A stretch of DNA of 64,000 nt, from the NCBI GenBank assembly GCA_013373015.1, contig JABXIQ010000026.1:18252-82251 (forward strand). Direction: 5' to 3'. Shown here piece by piece: positions 56,201 to 64,000 of this stretch. The notes under the pieces are model-generated. The model was given only the letters and a program-made list of their open reading frames with translations. It was not told the DNA's origin and ran no database searches. The position numbers were made by a program, and so were the translations under genes. The stretch's first letter is position 1; every line of letters starts with the position of its first letter. This stretch comes from Kangiellaceae bacterium. GTDB lineage: Bacteria > Pseudomonadota > Gammaproteobacteria > Enterobacterales > Kangiellaceae.

Positions 56201-56916
56201 TATAAAAATTCACCACCATCAATCGGCAATATAGCGCCAGTGATAAAATTTTGTTGCACAAGAAAGCTAACCGCATGAGCAACATCAGTGGCTTGCCCTG
56301 TTCTTTGCAAAGGAATCTTACTGGCCATACGCTGAAAATGATCATCTGATGCGCCCGGCGGCGGCATGATGGCTCCAAGCGCTAAGCCATTAACTTGAAT
56401 ATTCGGTGCAAGTTCACGCGCTAAACTTTCCGTTAGATGCCATAAACCTGATTTCGATAAACGATAAATCAGATGATCACCTGCTGGCTTATTTATTCTG
56501 GCATCAAGAATATTAATGATATGTGCTTGGTAATTGTTTTTGTTAACCGCACCAGCAAAGGCTTGTGATAATAATAATGGCGCTTTGAGATTAATATTCA
56601 TCACGCTATCCCAGTGTGACAAATCATCATTGATAGTGTCGTTTTCAGGAAAAATTGCCGCGCTATTCACTAATATTGTTAATTCGCCCAATGCGCTTGC
56701 CTGCTCAATTAACTCATCAGCATGTTCAAGTTGACTTAAATCACTGGCAATTAATACAACTTCGCGCCCAAGCTGTTGTATTTGCTGGGCAGTATCTTGA
56801 GCTTGCTCTTCCGAGCCGTTGTAGTGCAAGGCAATATCATAGCCGTCTTTAGCCAATTGCAATGCAATGGCTTTGCCTACGCGAATAGCCGCTCCTGTGA
56901 TTAACGCTACTGGCAT
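56200..56916 (-). CDS. Pteridine reductase, short-chain dehydrogenase family
   Basis: The 238-residue SDR has ALITGAAIRVGKAIALQL at the N-terminus; the TGxxxRxG form marks pteridine reductases (FolM/PTR1) rather than the usual TGxxxGxG. NSAAIF is the NAG-like motif, and YRLSKSGLW supplies the catalytic Tyr and Lys, with LAPNIQVNGLALGAIMPP. These enzymes reduce dihydromonapterin or dihydrofolate with NADPH. Its place just before folK and folB downstream genes supports a pterin role. Confidence 0.88.
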   Translation of the reverse strand: MPVALITGAAIRVGKAIALQLAKDGYDIALHYNGSEEQAQDTAQQIQQLGREVVLIASDLSQLEHADELIEQASALGELTILVNSAAIFPENDTINDDLSHWDSVMNINLKAPLLLSQAFAGAVNKNNYQAHIINILDARINKPAGDHLIYRLSKSGLWHLTESLARELAPNIQVNGLALGAIMPPPGASDDHFQRMASKIPLQRTGQATDVAHAVSFLVQQNFITGAILPIDGGEFL

Positions 56917-56919
56917 AAG

Positions 56920-57417
56920 CTAGTTTACACTCCAATCAAATTCAATGGGCCACAACTTTTGTTGTTCTTTTTTATCAAAATCAGCCCATAAAGATTGATA
57001 AGTTTGCTTTTCAAGCGGATGTACTAAGTCTGGAGAAATCTCAGTCAATGGCAATAACACAAAAGCATGTTTGGTCACTTCGCCTCGCGGTAGTTTCACA
57101 GGCTTATCACACACCAAATCATCGTACAGCAATAAATCTATATCCAAGGTCCTATCGCTAAATTTAGGTACGTCACGACGACGACCAGCCGCTTTCTCTA
57201 TACGCTTAAAAGCCTGATCAACTTGCGAGATGGTCAATTGAGTGGTGGCTTTTGCCACTAAATTTAAGAAATTATCACCCTCAAAACCCACCGCTTCGGA
57301 CTCATAAACGCTGGATAATTCAAGATGACTGAACATTTCATCAAGGCGTTGCACCCCATAACGGATCTGGCGAGCCGCGTCTTGGTTGGAACCGATACTG
57401 ATATAAATAGTTGCCAT
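56920..57417 (-). CDS. folK: 6-hydroxymethyl-7,8-dihydropterin pyrophosphokinase
   Basis: FolK transfers pyrophosphate from ATP to hydroxymethyl-dihydropterin in folate synthesis. The 165-residue protein has IYISIGSNQDAARQIRYGVQRL at the start, NLVAKATTQLT, AAGRRRDVPKFSDRTLDIDLLLYDD (the metal-binding DID) and LPRGEVTKHAFVLLPLTEI. Length is normal (E. coli 159). It lies eight bases after folB and three bases before the pteridine reductase gene, in one pterin run. Confidence 0.95.
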   Translation of the reverse strand: MATIYISIGSNQDAARQIRYGVQRLDEMFSHLELSSVYESEAVGFEGDNFLNLVAKATTQLTISQVDQAFKRIEKAAGRRRDVPKFSDRTLDIDLLLYDDLVCDKPVKLPRGEVTKHAFVLLPLTEISPDLVHPLEKQTYQSLWADFDKKEQQKLWPIEFDWSVN

Positions 57418-57425
57418 CGAGTGAT

Positions 57426-57821
57426 TTACGAGCTGCGCTCGCCTCTTTCAATCAAAACACCCACATTCTTAGAGCCACGAACCGCTCCTGGCTTGCTCAG
57501 TTTTAAGCGCAGCCAAGGTACATTAAATTCATTTCGCACAATCGCAGCTATTTCCTCTGCCAGAGTTTCTACCGTTTGATATTCAGCAGTCTCAACAAAA
57601 CTAATGATGCGTTTAGCGACTGACTTATAATCCAAGCATTTGTCGATAGTATCTTCAGCCGCTGCAGGACGATTGTCGTGTCCCATTTCTAAATCAATAC
57701 TAACCGTTTGACGAATTTGACGCTCCCAGTCATAAATGCCAATCACCGTATCGATCTTCAAATCCTCAATAAAAACAATATCCACAGTTTTCTCATTATT
57801 TTTCAATCTTTTGTGGGACAT
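57426..57821 (-). CDS. folB: Dihydroneopterin aldolase
   Basis: FolB cleaves dihydroneopterin to hydroxymethyl-dihydropterin and glycolaldehyde, the step before FolK. The 131-residue protein has DIVFIEDLKIDTVIGIYDWERQIRQTV, the catalytic Glu near residue 34, a CLDYKSVAKRIISFVE block and TVETLAEEIAAIV. About ten extra N-terminal residues precede the usual start. It heads the folB, folK, pteridine reductase, midA-like run and is divergent from plsY with about 200 bases between. Confidence 0.94.
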   Translation of the reverse strand: MSHKRLKNNEKTVDIVFIEDLKIDTVIGIYDWERQIRQTVSIDLEMGHDNRPAAAEDTIDKCLDYKSVAKRIISFVETAEYQTVETLAEEIAAIVRNEFNVPWLRLKLSKPGAVRGSKNVGVLIERGERSS

Positions 57822-58025
57822 AGGATAGCAAATTTACGTGGATTTGTTATAAAGAGAATAAAATATTGTGGTTAAATTCAATAACATGAAATTTCAAGGT
57901 TTTTTAGCTACTAGACCATACGTTAACAAGGCAGAACTTAGCTTATTAAACGGAGTTTTTTAAAGTAAATGACGACTATAAGCGAGCTTTTAACACAGTA
58001 TTTGCAATAAGCAGGAGTTAATTTG

Positions 58026-58628
58026 ATGGAATGGCAAGCAGTTGGCTTATGGATTCTAGCCTACCTCACTGGCTCTATCTCCAGCGCGGTGATCGTGTGC
58101 CGTATCATGGGTTTACCCGATCCGCGCGATTTCGGCTCTAATAATCCTGGCGCGACTAATGTTTTGCGTCTTGGCGGCAAAAAAGCTGCTTTGTTCACAT
58201 TGGCCGGCGACATTCTCAAAGCTGTGCTCCCCATTCTGATTGGTTATGCGCTAGAACTGCATAACCGAAATTTAGGCTGGGTTGGCTTTATGGCCTTTAT
58301 CGGACACCTGTACCCGCTATACTTTAATTTCAAAGGCGGCAAAGGCATGGCCACCTATTTTGGCGCGTTAGTTGCTTTATCCCCGATATTATTGGCATTT
58401 AGTCTTACTACTTGGCTAGTGACTGCTTTCTTTACTCGTTACTCTTCGCTGGCTTCGATTTTATCCAGTTTTGCAGTAGCGGCATTCGGCTTTTATATTG
58501 ATAAGAAATACTTTTTCCCATTGCTCGCCATGTCTTTAATCTTAATATGGCGACATAGAACTAATATTAAAAACTTATGGCATGGCACAGAACGGAAAAT
58601 AACCGATAAGAAAATTAATAAGGAATAA
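58026..58628 (+). CDS. plsY: Acyl-phosphate glycerol-3-phosphate acyltransferase PlsY
   Basis: PlsY makes lysophosphatidic acid from acyl-phosphate in the inner membrane. The protein of 200 residues has about five helices and the three PlsY motifs: LTGSISSAVIVCRIMGLPDPRDFGSNNPGATNVLR, the GHLYPLYFNFKGGKGMATYFG stretch, and SLLIWRHRTNIKNL-like end (ILIWRHRTNIKNLW). AGGAG lies nine bases before the ATG at 58026; a TTG at 58023 is an alternative. The gene is divergent from folB, the usual arrangement in gammaproteobacteria. Confidence 0.95.
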   Translation: MEWQAVGLWILAYLTGSISSAVIVCRIMGLPDPRDFGSNNPGATNVLRLGGKKAALFTLAGDILKAVLPILIGYALELHNRNLGWVGFMAFIGHLYPLYFNFKGGKGMATYFGALVALSPILLAFSLTTWLVTAFFTRYSSLASILSSFAVAAFGFYIDKKYFFPLLAMSLILIWRHRTNIKNLWHGTERKITDKKINKE

Positions 58629-58678
58629 AAATCACTTTGTTTCGTTAAAGGGTTACTATTACTCAAAAGGAAATCATT

Positions 58679-58858
58679 ATGCTTCAAGCTCAAGAAAGAA
58701 ATGATATCCAACCAATCTGTCCTCATTGCGAACAGCCTATTGGCACTTTGGCTTACCAAGAAGTCAAAACCACACTTGGCAAACGTTATCTGTATTTTTG
58801 TTCAGCCTGTCGAAAAACATTAGGTATTTCTCATCGCAAAGGCTTTTGGATGGGCTAA
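58679..58858 (+). CDS. Small zinc-ribbon-like protein
   Basis: A 59-residue frame begins at ATG 58679 with AAAAGGA about eight bases upstream, a strong site for so short a gene. It carries two Cys pairs: CPHCEQPIG near residue 14 and CSACRKTLGIS near residue 41, spaced as in a zinc ribbon. No family is recognised. It lies 50 bases after plsY and may be cotranscribed with it. Confidence 0.65.
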   Translation: MLQAQERNDIQPICPHCEQPIGTLAYQEVKTTLGKRYLYFCSACRKTLGISHRKGFWMG

Positions 58859-58958
58859 CCTATTCCACATAAGCCTGTAATACCTACTTACAATTGGTAG
58901 ATTCTAACTAACAACTTATTTGCTTATTATCAGTGCAACCTTATTGATGGAGTCTATC

Positions 58959-59468
58959 ATGCGAAAATTATTTTTTTCTGGCTTGCTACTGTGTTTAAGT
59001 CTGAATGCTTTAGGGCAACAAGAAACAGAAAAGCCATCCTACCAACAAACCTCTCAAGCTACCCAATCTATAGCTGAACAGTACTTTAATGCTTACATTA
59101 GTCTGGATTGGGACATCATTGAAACATTATTGGCAGAAACAGGCGGTTTTGAAGATCCAACCGCTGAGCTTGTATTCGGTCAAGTAAAACGTATTGGCAA
59201 AAATGAAACCATGAAAGGCTTTCGTGAAGGCTACGCAGGGATCACTCAAATGACCTTTAATCCGCAACGTACGTTCTTTTCTGGTCAGTACGCCATTTTC
59301 GAAGGCACTTTAGATTGGTCTATAAAACTAACCGAAGATAAAATTGCCGAAACCAAAGCCATGCCTTTTGTTACGATTTTAAAAGTTGTGAATGGGCAAG
59401 TTGTCGAGCACAAAGACTTCGCCCATTATGGTCCTTTTTTTGAAGCAGTGAGTGCAACTCGGAAGTAA
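58959..59468 (+). CDS. Exported NTF2/SnoaL-like protein
   Basis: The ATG at 58959 is preceded by GGAG seven bases upstream; a longer frame from TTG 58920 lacks a signal for translation. The 169-residue product has a signal peptide (MRKLFFSGLLLCLSLNALGQ) and then a single domain that looks NTF2-like (AEQYFNAYISLDWDIIETLLAE at the start, then FEGTLDWSIKL and MPFVTILKVVNGQVVEHKDFAHY). This fold covers ketosteroid isomerase-like and binding proteins; the activity here is unknown. It ends 15 bases before the convergent tsaD end. Confidence 0.75.
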   Translation: MRKLFFSGLLLCLSLNALGQQETEKPSYQQTSQATQSIAEQYFNAYISLDWDIIETLLAETGGFEDPTAELVFGQVKRIGKNETMKGFREGYAGITQMTFNPQRTFFSGQYAIFEGTLDWSIKLTEDKIAETKAMPFVTILKVVNGQVVEHKDFAHYGPFFEAVSATRK

Positions 59469-59482
59469 TGGGATTTTATGTT

Positions 59483-60502
59483 TTATAACTCCTCAATCGG
59501 CCATCTCGGTTTTGCTCGGATGGCTGGTTCTTCAAACTGACCACTCCCCTCTAACACAGCCTTATAGCGGGCATAGCCAGCATAGGCGATCATGGCGCCG
59601 TTATCAGTACAGAATTTTGGTCTTGGGTAATAGGCTTTGCCGCCTTTCGATTCGAGTAACTCGGACAGTTTTTCGCGCAAAGATACGTTTGCTGAAACAC
59701 CACCGGCCACAACCAATCGCTTATGGCCTGTTTGCTCTAGTGCTCTGCGACATTTGATATAAATAGTGTCAACCACCGCTTCTTGAAACGCGTGGGCAAT
59801 ATCAGCAAGCGATTGCTCATCTTTATCGGAATTATGATATAAAGTGGCAACCGCAGTTTTCAGACCGCTAAAACTAAAGTCCAAACCGGGTCTGTCGGTC
59901 ATGGGTCGAGGTAATTTGTAAGTCCCTGCACGACCTGTTTCTGCTAGTTTTGATAATGCAGGACCTCCGGGATAGCCTAATCCCATAATTTTGGCGGTTT
60001 TATCAAAAGCTTCACCAGCGGCATCATCAATAGATTCGCCAAGGATTTGGTATTCACCCAAGGCTTTTACATCCACTAATAAGGTGTGTCCGCCAGAAAC
60101 CAACAGCGCCACAAAAGGGTAATCAGGCTTATCTTCTTCGAGTAATGGCGCGAGCAAATGCCCTTCCATGTGATGAACGCCAATTGCTGGAATATCCCAC
60201 GCATAAGCTAAACTGCGCCCAACACCGACCCCGACGAACAAGGCGCCAATCAACCCAGGGCCTTTGGTATAGGCAATAGCATCAATATCGTCTTTTTTAC
60301 AATTAGCTTGCTGCATCACTTGCTTGATCAACGGAATGGTCTTGCGCACATGATCACGCGACGCCAATTCAGGCACCACGCCACCGTATTCTTCATGCAA
60401 TTCAATTTGCGAGTAAAGCGCATCAGCAATAATGCCCTGCTCGCTATCGTAAATCGCAATACCGGTTTCATCACAAGAGGTTTCGATGCCTAAGATTTTC
60501 AT
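59483..60502 (-). CDS. tsaD: tRNA N6-adenosine threonylcarbamoyltransferase TsaD
   Basis: TsaD transfers the threonylcarbamoyl group to A37 of ANN-decoding tRNAs, with TsaB and TsaE. The 339-residue protein has [17 protein letters not shown], the metal-binding [12 protein letters not shown] near residue 113, [26 protein letters not shown] and [16 protein letters not shown]. Length matches E. coli (337). It is divergent from rpsU, the classic gammaproteobacterial layout. Confidence 0.97.
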   Translation of the reverse strand: MKILGIETSCDETGIAIYDSEQGIIADALYSQIELHEEYGGVVPELASRDHVRKTIPLIKQVMQQANCKKDDIDAIAYTKGPGLIGALFVGVGVGRSLAYAWDIPAIGVHHMEGHLLAPLLEEDKPDYPFVALLVSGGHTLLVDVKALGEYQILGESIDDAAGEAFDKTAKIMGLGYPGGPALSKLAETGRAGTYKLPRPMTDRPGLDFSFSGLKTAVATLYHNSDKDEQSLADIAHAFQEAVVDTIYIKCRRALEQTGHKRLVVAGGVSANVSLREKLSELLESKGGKAYYPRPKFCTDNGAMIAYAGYARYKAVLEGSGQFEEPAIRAKPRWPIEEL

Positions 60503-60512
60503 TATTCATTCC

Positions 60513-60613
60513 GTCATTCCCGCGTACGACTAAAGGAAGTCCCTTTAGGGAGGCGGTAATCTATAAAAGCGTAATGTATCAATTAAAAGGATTCCCGTTT
60601 CCACAGGAATGAC
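60513..60613. repeat. Dispersed palindromic repeat between tsaD and rpsU
   Basis: GTCATTCC (60513-60520) and GGAATGAC (60606-60613) are inverted ends of a 101-bp segment. Inside is a small hairpin AAAGG/CCTTT near 60532-60546 and GGATTCCCG near the right end. The GTCATTCCCG...GGAATGAC form is common among dispersed repeats in this class. The rest of the 370-bp gap (60614-60872) is the rpsU leader and promoter region, where I can fix no promoter with confidence. Confidence 0.55.
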
Positions 60614-60872
60614 TATTTTCCCACGATTTTAGTAAAGAACGCTATAGATAGCGAGCCTTTAAGACTATTTGCAATTAATAAGGATTTCAGTGACTTTTAA
60701 CCATTGATCCTTTGCTTTTTGATCAAAAAATAGCTAAAATTCCCGCCCTCTTGTTATCAGGAGAGCTATTTTGCTGCCTGATTAGATTGCTTCTAGAGTA
60801 ATAAGCAAGAGCTAAGCGATTGATTTTATTGAATATTATTTATTTTAACATTTTAAGGTTAGGTGATTCTTA

Positions 60873-61088
60873 ATGCCAAGCGTAAGAGTAAAAGATAACG
60901 AGCCATTTGACGTTGCATTGCGTCGCTTCAAGCGCTCATGTGAGAAAGCAGGTATTTTGGCTGAAGTTCGTAAGCGTGAATACTACGAGAAGCCAACATC
61001 TGTTCGCAAACGTGAGAAAGCTGCTGCGGTTAAGCGTTCAGCGAAAAAAGCGTCTCGTGAAAATGCTCGTCGCGTTCGCTTGTACTAA
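60873..61088 (+). CDS. rpsU: 30S ribosomal protein S21
   Basis: The 71-residue basic protein matches S21: [26 protein letters not shown] near the start, then [22 protein letters not shown]21 assists mRNA binding and initiation on the 30S subunit. Length is identical to E. coli S21 (71). It is the first gene of the macromolecular-synthesis operon with the YqeY-family gene, dnaG and rpoD following. Confidence 0.98.
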   Translation: MPSVRVKDNEPFDVALRRFKRSCEKAGILAEVRKREYYEKPTSVRKREKAAAVKRSAKKASRENARRVRLY

Positions 61089-61126
61089 TCGATAAATCCT
61101 AAGATTTTCAATTAGTAGGAGTTGCC

Positions 61127-61573
61127 GTGTCTGATCTGAAAGCGACTATCAATGAAGCAATGAAAGAAGCTATGCGCGCCAAACAAAAGGAGCGTCTAAC
61201 GACTATTCGTCTTGCGTTATCTGCGATCAAGCAGGTTGAAGTTGATACTCGTACAGAGCTGGATGATGCGGCAATTCTAGCCATCTTAGATAAGATGGTT
61301 AAGCAACGTCGTGAGTCGATCAAGATGTATGAAGAAGCAGGGCGCCAAGAATTGGCCGATGTAGAACATGCCGAGATCGCCGTGTTACAAGACTTTCTTC
61401 CACAGCCTTTGTCGGAAGAAGAAATCAACCAATTGATTGATCAAGCCGTAAGCCAATCTGGCGCAGAATCTATGCGCGATATGGGCAAGGTCATGGGTAT
61501 ATTAAAGCCGCAGCTTCAAGGTCGCGCCGATATGGGCAAAGTCAGCGGATTGATAAAAAGTCGTCTAAACTAG
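61127..61573 (+). CDS. GatB/YqeY domain protein
   Basis: The 148-residue protein starts at GTG with TAGGAG eight bases upstream. It has the YqeY features: LKATINEAMKEAMRAKQKERLTTIRLALSAIKQVEVD and a C-terminal MGKVMGILKPQLQGRADMGKVSGLIKSRL. The fold resembles the tail of GatB and is thought to bind tRNA, but its role is not proven. In many gammaproteobacteria it is located between rpsU and dnaG, as here. Confidence 0.92.
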   Translation: MSDLKATINEAMKEAMRAKQKERLTTIRLALSAIKQVEVDTRTELDDAAILAILDKMVKQRRESIKMYEEAGRQELADVEHAEIAVLQDFLPQPLSEEEINQLIDQAVSQSGAESMRDMGKVMGILKPQLQGRADMGKVSGLIKSRLN

Positions 61574-61712
61574 ACCTTTTCGCAACACTCTCCTTTTTAC
61601 TAATGCTCGATTAGAGTAACAGCCATTCTATATTTCATATAGAAGCTCTGATATGATGTGGCTGCTATAGAATAACGCCAATCGCGGCGACTAAAACAAC
61701 TTAATTAACCCA

Positions 61713-63539
61713 ATGGCACTGATCCCACAGCACTTTATTCACGATCTATTAAATCGAGTTGATATCGTTGACTTGATCGATTCGCGTGTGCCATTAAAAA
61801 AAGCAGGAACCAGTTACAAAGCCTGTTGCCCTTTTCATGGAGAAAAAACACCGTCTTTTACCGTTAGCCAAGATAAACAGTTTTATCATTGCTTTGGTTG
61901 TGGCGCTCATGGCAATGCGATTGGCTTTATCATGGAGTACGACCGTTTAGAATTTCCTGATGCGGTAGAAGAGTTAGCCTCAAGCTTGGGTTTAGAAGTA
62001 CCGCGCGAGCAAGGCAGCGATAATCGTCCCAAAGTCGATGAAGATCTGTACACCATCATGTCTAAAATTGCGGCCTTTTATCAACAGCAACTCAAGACGC
62101 CCGCTGGCAAACAAGCTATAGAATACTTAAAAAATCGTGGTTTAAGCGGCGAAATAGCCAAACAATACGCAATTGGTTTTGTGCCTAACGAATGGAATAA
62201 TCTTGAAAAAATATTCGGCAACTTAAAAGCCAACCCTAAATTACAAAAGCAATTATTAGATTGCGGGATGCTGATCAAGAACGAAGAAAAAAACTCTATT
62301 TATGATCGGTTTCGCGATCGGATCATGTTCCCGATCAAAGATAAGCGTGGACGCATCATTGCATTTGGTGGAAGAGTATTAGGTCAAGGTGAGCCTAAGT
62401 ACCTCAACTCGCCAGAAACCCCGATTTTCCATAAGTCAAACGAATTGTACGGCCTGTATCAAGCACGTCAGGCCAACCGTAAATTACAGCGCATTTTAAT
62501 CGTCGAAGGCTATATGGACGTGGTGGCTTTGGCACAATTTGGCATCACCAATGCAGTGGCAACATTAGGAACTGCCACCACCGCTAGCCATATCCAACAA
62601 TTATTCCGCACTTGTCGCGAGCTGGTGCTGTGCTTCGATGGTGACCGCGCAGGTCGCGATGCAGCATTGCGCGCACTAGAACATGCACTTCCACAATTAC
62701 GCGATGGCCGCGAAATTAAGTTGATGTTTTTGCCTGATGGTGAAGACCCCGATTCAATGGTGCGCAAAATTGGCCAACAAGCCTTTGAGGAAAAAATCGC
62801 TCAAGCGTTGCCGATCTTCGAATTTTTGCTCAAATATCTTGCCAAACAAGTTGACCTAGATTCAGTGACAGGACGAGGCCAACTGGTTCATTTAGCCAAA
62901 CCTTATTTAGAGAAAATCAGCGACCCGATATATCACGAATTTTTTAGCGGCGCCTTAGCCGAAAAAGCAGGATTAACCGCTGATAAACTAGAAAAAATTC
63001 TCGGCGCAGACCAATCTGCTACCAGTAATTCCGTGAGTCAGGCACAAAATAGCTATCAAAACCGCATCAACAGCAAATCGAACCTGCAAGCGCAACAAAA
63101 GAAAAAAACAAACAAAACCATACAGTTAGCTTTGACTTTACTGTTGCAAAACCCGAAATTGGCGCAAACCATTGATAACTATGCTTGGTTGTTAACATTG
63201 CCAGATAAAGGCTCAAAAGTATTGCATCAAGTGCTTGAAATTATCGCTACAAACCCCAAATTAACCACAGGATCGTTGCTAGAATATTGGCGTGAGGATA
63301 AACTCTACCCAAGACTTGCCGCGCTGGCCGTCACCGAACGAGAAGAGCGCATGCAAGGCAATGAAACAACAGAATTACAAGACTGCTTTAAGCACCTGTT
63401 GCAACAAGCGCGCAAAATGCGTTTTAATTTTTTGCAACAGAAAGCTGCTGAGCATGGTCTTACTGAACAAGAAAAATCTGAATACCAGCAATTACTATTG
63501 CTGGCTAAAAATAGCCCGAGCAAGAGTGCAAAAAACTAG
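61713..63539 (+). CDS. dnaG: DNA primase
   Basis: DnaG makes RNA primers for replication. The 608-residue protein has the N-terminal zinc site CCPFHGEKTPSFTVSQDKQ...CFGCG near residues 40-65, the RNA polymerase core with YGLYQARQANRK, the TOPRIM motif VEGYMDVVAL and LCFDGDRAGRDAA, and a C-terminal DnaB-binding helical domain. The Gln/Asn/Ser-rich stretch at about 435-470 is the expected linker. Length fits the family (E. coli 581, slightly shorter). Confidence 0.98.
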   Translation: MALIPQHFIHDLLNRVDIVDLIDSRVPLKKAGTSYKACCPFHGEKTPSFTVSQDKQFYHCFGCGAHGNAIGFIMEYDRLEFPDAVEELASSLGLEVPREQGSDNRPKVDEDLYTIMSKIAAFYQQQLKTPAGKQAIEYLKNRGLSGEIAKQYAIGFVPNEWNNLEKIFGNLKANPKLQKQLLDCGMLIKNEEKNSIYDRFRDRIMFPIKDKRGRIIAFGGRVLGQGEPKYLNSPETPIFHKSNELYGLYQARQANRKLQRILIVEGYMDVVALAQFGITNAVATLGTATTASHIQQLFRTCRELVLCFDGDRAGRDAALRALEHALPQLRDGREIKLMFLPDGEDPDSMVRKIGQQAFEEKIAQALPIFEFLLKYLAKQVDLDSVTGRGQLVHLAKPYLEKISDPIYHEFFSGALAEKAGLTADKLEKILGADQSATSNSVSQAQNSYQNRINSKSNLQAQQKKKTNKTIQLALTLLLQNPKLAQTIDNYAWLLTLPDKGSKVLHQVLEIIATNPKLTTGSLLEYWREDKLYPRLAALAVTEREERMQGNETTELQDCFKHLLQQARKMRFNFLQQKAAEHGLTEQEKSEYQQLLLLAKNSPSKSAKN

Positions 63540-63542
63540 CAC

Positions 63543-63572
63543 TTGCTGAGAAGGGGGCAAACTCTGTATAAT
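63543..63572 (+). promoter_or_regulatory. Candidate promoter for rpoD
   Basis: TTGCTG (63543-63548) and TATAAT (63567-63572) are separated by 18 bases, just past the dnaG stop. It would give rpoD an added transcript inside the operon, as known for the E. coli operon, with a leader of about 100 bases. Confidence 0.5.
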
Positions 63573-63675
63573 TCGCGGTTCGCTTAACGCCAGCCGCAGG
63601 GTTGAGTATTGGCTCGCAGTTTCTTGCGTTTTAAGAAGAAAAACGTAATGCGATCAACAACATAGGTTATTCTCG

Positions 63676-64000
63676 ATGTCACAAAGTTCACAACAGTCAC
63701 AATTAAAGTTATTAATTGCTCGTGGTAAAGAGCAAGGGTATTTGACCTTTGCAGAAGTCAATGATCATTTGCCACCCGACATTATCGATTCTGATCAAAT
63801 CGAAGACATCATTCGCATGATCAATGATATGGGCATCAAGGTGTTTGAAAAAACTCCTGACGCAGACGAATTATTGATGAATGATGAGTCAGTTACTGAC
63901 GAAGATGCCGCTGAAGAAGCTGCCGCCGCACTAGCCAACGTTGATAGTGAATTTGGTCGCACCACGGATCCTGTGCGCATGTACATGCGTGAAATGGGTA
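63676..64000 (+). CDS. rpoD: RNA polymerase sigma-70 factor RpoD, partial
   Basis: The frame begins at ATG 63676 and runs off the right edge, leaving 108 residues. LKLLIARGKEQGYLTFAEVNDHLPP and DIIRMINDMGIKVFEKTP are region 1.1 of the housekeeping sigma factor, and TDPVRMYMREMG begins region 1.2. The AGG nine bases upstream is the ribosome site. Position after dnaG completes the macromolecular-synthesis operon. Confidence 0.97.
   Translation, partial: MSQSSQQSQLKLLIARGKEQGYLTFAEVNDHLPPDIIDSDQIEDIIRMINDMGIKVFEKTPDADELLMNDESVTDEDAAEEAAAALANVDSEFGRTTDPVRMYMREMG

Noticed and set aside
60719..60740. TTGATC and TAAAAT as an rpsU promoter
   Set aside because: The spacer is only 10 bases; other pairings are weak, so no promoter was called.
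1..64000. CRISPR array, tRNA or rRNA genes, prophage or complete insertion sequence
   Set aside because: No regular spaced repeats, no tRNA-like T-arm with cloverleaf, and no transposase, integrase or phage gene was seen.

Overview
The window is chromosomal DNA of a gammaproteobacterium. The evidence is the gene order and content: the rpsU - GatB/YqeY - dnaG - rpoD macromolecular-synthesis block with tsaD divergent from it, plsY/folB/folK, cca and uppP, dam, glnE, nfuA, rsmF, a BirA-type operator on a biotin operon, and the GspA/GspB pair. Base composition is moderately AT-rich. A member of the Kangiella/Aliikangiella neighbourhood would fit, but that is an inference from overall flavour, not shown by a marker.

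Layout. 1-2.4 kb is a decayed accessory patch: a truncated TrmB-like methyltransferase gene at the edge, an orphan lipoprotein, a frameshifted lipoprotein gene, a 5'-truncated gene whose tip is coupled to a two-helix membrane protein, and several dispersed hairpin repeats. 2.5-8 kb holds radA, a class II DAHP synthase, an exported small protein with a DUF2970 partner, dam, a small alpha/beta hydrolase and dgkA. 8.2-15.2 kb is the biotin region: bioBFHC in one minus-strand run, bioD separated from it by an opposed coiled-coil gene, and a comF-type gene divergent from bioB across a BirA-like operator. 15.3-24.4 kb carries a periplasmic alpha-carbonic anhydrase, a MATE exporter, two small unknowns, a His/Tyr/Arg-rich secreted protein and two large secreted zinc peptidases. 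24.5-38.2 kb has nfuA, the glnE/zf-CHCC/lysC run, lemA plus an M48 protease, a GGDEF-EAL protein, a CYTH-CHAD protein and the DUF47-pit phosphate pair. 38.4-50.9 kb has an SH3 protein, putA, rsmF, an M16 lipoprotein protease, gspAB, a DUF4124 protein and cca.

The most striking feature is at 51303-53728, between cca and uppP. One 777-codon gene with a PD-(D/E)XK-like motif is followed by a 61-bp site with the architecture of an integron attC site. When the two ends of the segment are joined as in a free circle, the R boxes ACATAAC and GTTATGT become perfectly complementary. The right junction is a GTTRRRY core whose crossover point abuts the stop codon of uppP. This looks like a single gene cassette sitting alone at a secondary site, with no integrase visible in the window.

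53.7-64 kb returns to conserved housekeeping genes: uppP, a MidA-like methyltransferase, pteridine reductase, folK, folB, plsY, a small zinc-ribbon gene, tsaD, rpsU, a YqeY-family gene, dnaG and the start of rpoD. No tRNA, rRNA, CRISPR array, prophage or complete insertion sequence was seen.
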